DNA of 64,000 bases from positions 62,001-126,000 of the forward strand of contig NZ_WNJZ01000003.1 in the NCBI RefSeq assembly GCF_024433635.1, in the 5' to 3' direction. The notes beneath the pieces were generated by a model. The model was given only the letters and a program-made list of their open reading frames with translations. It did not search any database and had not been told where the DNA came from. How positions within the stretch are numbered: the first letter of the stretch is position 1; each line of letters opens with the position of its first letter. Shown here one piece after another: positions 61,664 through 64,000 of the stretch. A program made the position numbers and the translations under genes. The stretch comes from Ruminococcus sp. zg-924. GTDB taxonomy: Bacteria > Bacillota > Clostridia > Oscillospirales > Acutalibacteraceae.

Positions 61664-62593
61664 GTGGCAGTATATAAGAGCATAACAGACTTAATCGGAG
61701 GAACTCCGCTTATGGAGCTTTCCAACTACGAAAAGGAGAACAACATTGAGGCAACAATTGTTGCAAAGCTTGAGTACTTCAACCCGGCAGGCAGCGTTAA
61801 GGACAGAATTGCTAAGGCTATGATTGAGGACGCAGAAGAGAAGGGCATATTAAAGCCGGGTGCAACAATCATTGAGCCGACCTCAGGCAACACAGGTATC
61901 GGTCTTGCAAGCGTGGCAGCGTCAAAGGGCTACAAGGTTATATTGACAATGCCGGAAACAATGAGCATAGAGAGAAGAAATCTTTTGAAGGCATATGGCG
62001 CAAAGCTTGTTTTAACAGACGGAGCAAAGGGAATGAAGGGCGCTATTGCTAAGGCTGACGAGCTTAACGCAGAGATTGAAAATTCGGTTATACTCGGTCA
62101 GTTTGTAAACCCTGCAAACCCTGCTGTTCACAAAGCAACAACTGGCCCTGAAATCTGGAAGGATACAGACGGCAAGGTTGATATTTTTGTTGCAGGCGTC
62201 GGCACAGGTGGAACGCTGACAGGCACAGGCGAATATTTGAAATCTCAGAACCCAAATATCAAGGTTGTGGCTGTTGAGCCTGAAACATCACCTGTTCTCT
62301 CAAAGGGAACACCCGGACCGCACAAAATTCAGGGAATTGGCGCAGGCTTTGTTCCTAAAACTCTGAATACAGATATTTATGACGAGATTATCACAGTTAA
62401 AAACGAGGACGCATTCACAACAGGCAACAAAATTGCAAAGGCTGAGGGTGTTCTTGTCGGAATTTCCTCCGGTGCGGCTGTTTGGGCGGCAACACAGCTT
62501 TCAAAGCGTCCGGAGAATAAGGGTAAGGTAATAGTAGCTCTGCTTCCTGATACAGGCGAGAGATACCTTTCGACACCGCTTTTTGGCGAATAA
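61664..62593 (+). CDS. cysK: Cysteine synthase (O-acetylserine sulfhydrylase)
   Basis: PLP enzyme forming cysteine from O-acetylserine and sulfide. The Schiff-base Lys is in [30 protein letters not shown] binds substrate and [16 protein letters not shown] binds the PLP phosphate. The GTG at 61664 follows AAAGGA by 9 bases and gives the standard N-terminus ([15 protein letters not shown], 309 residues). The ATG at 61646 overlaps that ribosome-binding site and is unlikely. Confidence 0.95.
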   Translation: MAVYKSITDLIGGTPLMELSNYEKENNIEATIVAKLEYFNPAGSVKDRIAKAMIEDAEEKGILKPGATIIEPTSGNTGIGLASVAASKGYKVILTMPETMSIERRNLLKAYGAKLVLTDGAKGMKGAIAKADELNAEIENSVILGQFVNPANPAVHKATTGPEIWKDTDGKVDIFVAGVGTGGTLTGTGEYLKSQNPNIKVVAVEPETSPVLSKGTPGPHKIQGIGAGFVPKTLNTDIYDEIITVKNEDAFTTGNKIAKAEGVLVGISSGAAVWAATQLSKRPENKGKVIVALLPDTGERYLSTPLFGE

Positions 62594-62619
62594 AATAAAA
62601 AAAGGTGATTTGCCTGACC

Positions 62620-62659
62620 GCTGTGCATAGTCTCCATTGTTAAATGGAGGCGGCACAGC
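62620..62659. repeat. Palindromic element between cysK and trxB
   Basis: GCTGTGC (62620-62626) and GCACAGC (62653-62659) enclose CTCCAT/ATGGAG with a TGTTAA-centred loop. The CTCC-TTGTTAAA-GGAG pattern resembles the second block of copies A and B. Confidence 0.5.
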
Positions 62660-62674
62660 CACAGGCTCTTACAG

Positions 62675-62700
62675 AATACGCTTAGGCGTATTTCTTATAC
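62675..62700 (+). terminator. Small hairpin upstream of trxB
   Basis: AATACGC (62675-62681) and GCGTATT (62686-62692) with a TTAG loop, then TCTTAT. It may partly terminate cysK transcription. Confidence 0.45.
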
Positions 62701-62742
62701 ATAATTCAGTTTTTTCTGCTCAGTATATTATAGGTGATAAAT

Positions 62743-63657
62743 TTGTACGATGTAATAATAGTCGGCTCAGGTCCTGCGGGTCTTTCAGCCGCACTTTATG
62801 CGAAACGGGCAATGCTCAATACTATTGTTATTGAGGAAATGCCGTTAAGCGGCGGTCAGATAATAAATACAAGCGATGTTGATAACTATATAGGTTTGCC
62901 TGGAGTCGGCGGCTTTGAGCTTGCGCAGGCATTCCGACAGCACGTTGACAGCTATAAAGCCGAGTTCAAAACTGCATCCGTGACAAAGCTTGAGGATAAC
63001 GGCAGCCATAAAACCCTCACACTGAACAGCGGAGAACAGCTTGAAACAAAAACGGTTATTATTGCAACAGGGGCGAAGAACCGCACTCTCGGAGTGTCGG
63101 GCGAAGCGGAGCTTACAGGCAGAGGTGTTTCCTACTGCGCAACCTGTGACGGCGGTTTTTACAGAGGAAAAACAGTTGCGGTTGTCGGCGGCGGAGATGT
63201 TGCGCTTGAGGACGCAATTTATTTGAGCAGAATCTGTAAAAAGGTCTGTGTTATCCACCGGCGTGACGAGTTCCGAGGAGCGAAAATTCTATCAGACAGC
63301 GTAAAGAGCCTTGAAAATATTGAAATATTGTGGAATACAACCGTTGAGAAAATCAGCGGAACAGACAGGCTTGAAAGCGTTGACATTAAAAACAAGCTCA
63401 GTGGCGCAGTCAACACACTTCCGCTTGACGGTTTATTTATTGCTGTCGGCACAGTGCCAAACAGCGGCATAATAAACGGAATAGCACAGCTTGACAGCGG
63501 AGGATATATTGTAGCTGACGAAACCTGCAAGACGAGTGCAGACGGCATTTTTGCCGCAGGCGATGTCCGTACAAAGCAGGTGCGGCAGGTTATAACAGCG
63601 GCGGCAGACGGAGCCTGCGCTGTTGACAGCGTGGAGAAATATTTAATTAACTGCTAA
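62743..63657 (+). CDS. trxB: Thioredoxin reductase
   Basis: FAD/NADPH-dependent flavoprotein that reduces thioredoxin. VIIVGSGPAGLSAALYA binds FAD. The redox pair is in SYCATCDGGFYRG. VAVVGGGDVALEDAIYLS binds the nucleotide and ADGIFAAGDVRTKQVRQ is the C-terminal FAD block. TTG 62743 lies 5 bases after AGGTGA and gives the usual YDVIIVG start; GTG at 62734 is part of that site. Length about 304 is normal. It is next to cysK, so thiol metabolism is grouped. Confidence 0.94.
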   Translation: MYDVIIVGSGPAGLSAALYAKRAMLNTIVIEEMPLSGGQIINTSDVDNYIGLPGVGGFELAQAFRQHVDSYKAEFKTASVTKLEDNGSHKTLTLNSGEQLETKTVIIATGAKNRTLGVSGEAELTGRGVSYCATCDGGFYRGKTVAVVGGGDVALEDAIYLSRICKKVCVIHRRDEFRGAKILSDSVKSLENIEILWNTTVEKISGTDRLESVDIKNKLSGAVNTLPLDGLFIAVGTVPNSGIINGIAQLDSGGYIVADETCKTSADGIFAAGDVRTKQVRQVITAAADGACAVDSVEKYLINC

Positions 63658-63663
63658 CAAAAC

Positions 63664-63700
63664 AGCGGTGATTATGCACACACATAATCACCGCTTTAAT
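63664..63700. terminator. Bidirectional terminator between trxB and nadA
   Basis: AGCGGTGATTATG (63664-63676) pairs perfectly with CATAATCACCGCT (63683-63695) around CACACA. T and A runs on both sides suit the convergent genes. Confidence 0.85.
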
Positions 63701-63721
63701 AATGCGATTAATTGTATTAAC

Positions 63722-64000
63722 TTAGCCTAACTCAATCATCTTGTCGATACAGCGTCTTGCCTGCGTTATGGTTTCATCATCCATAACCATCTCTTCGCCG
63801 CTTATACCCTGAACGCAGTTTAAAACATCTACAAGCGTTGTAAGCCGCATATTTCTGCACATAAGCTTTTGTGAGAGATAGTAAAAACGCTTGTCCGGAC
63901 ATTCATATTGCAAATGCTCGGCAATACTCAGCTCAGTTCCAATGATGAATTCCTTTGCGTCAGACTTCTTTGCAAAGTCCATAATAGCAGAGGTCGAGCC
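63722..64000 (-). CDS. nadA: Quinolinate synthase NadA, C-terminal part (cut by window edge)
   Basis: About 92 C-terminal residues of the 4Fe-4S enzyme that makes quinolinate for NAD. GSTSAIMDFAK, FIIGTELSIAEHL, CPDKRFYYLSQKLMCRNM (one cluster Cys) and the LTTLVDVLNCVQG end match NadA. The frame runs off the right edge, so the start and the other cluster cysteines lie outside. nadB and nadC would be expected beyond the edge. Confidence 0.92.
   Translation of the reverse strand, partial: GSTSAIMDFAKKSDAKEFIIGTELSIAEHLQYECPDKRFYYLSQKLMCRNMRLTTLVDVLNCVQGISGEEMVMDDETITQARRCIDKMIELG

Overview
The window reads as chromosomal DNA of a low-to-moderate-GC, Gram-positive anaerobe of the Clostridia (Oscillospiraceae/Ruminococcaceae type). 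The evidence is the Firmicute PolC, the ispH-rpsA fusion, the pyrH-frr-uppS-cdsA-dxr-rseP-ispG-polC order and strong Shine-Dalgarno sites. Secreted GH13 starch enzymes with dockerins, MucBP and CBM26-like modules recall the amylosome of Ruminococcus bromii. That species-level placement is inference from architecture. No rRNA, tRNA, CRISPR array, insertion sequence or intact prophage was seen.

Layout. 1-3.9 kb: dgkA, era, cca and an alpha/beta hydrolase. 4.0-5.4 kb (minus): a CHAP endolysin and holin behind a promoter with a LexA box in its spacer. 5.6-11.0 kb: two tandem pullulanases, one membrane-anchored and one with a dockerin. 11.2-12.6 kb (minus): hisH-hisF, detached from the other his genes. 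13-18.7 kb: rpiR-type regulator, YhiN-like flavoprotein, cmk, plsC and the ispH-rpsA fusion. 19-22.8 kb: an LPLTG pilin and a dockerin-bearing transglutaminase-like protein. 22.9-26.7 kb (minus): sbcDC. 27-32.8 kb: D,D-carboxypeptidase, pncA-pncB and htpG. 33-45.4 kb: the ribosome-recycling / isoprenoid / phospholipid / polC cluster. 45.7-52.1 kb: hisZGDCBAIE. 52.3-54.7 kb: a dockerin-bearing alpha-amylase. 54.8-64 kb: HPr-like protein, mtaB, a GHL10 protein, DUF1294, an RluA-type synthase, ilvE, an EamA transporter, cysK, trxB and the 3' part of nadA.

How the genes work together. Three dockerin proteins plus a membrane-anchored pullulanase form an extracellular starch-degrading set. Dockerins need cohesin scaffoldins, which must lie elsewhere. 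The his genes make a complete pathway to histidinol and histidine, except for a histidinol-phosphate phosphatase, but they are split over two loci. dxr, ispG and ispH supply MEP-pathway isoprenoids and uppS builds undecaprenyl diphosphate. dgkA, cdsA and plsC serve lipid metabolism. pncA, pncB and nadA serve NAD supply.

Most notable: the SOS-controlled endolysin/holin pair, whose endolysin carries an internal start; the perfect internal ribosome-binding site at the IspH/S1 junction; three genes whose best-spaced start codon is AUA or ACG; and a dispersed family of degenerate intergenic repeats sharing an AACGGTCTTGAC-like core.
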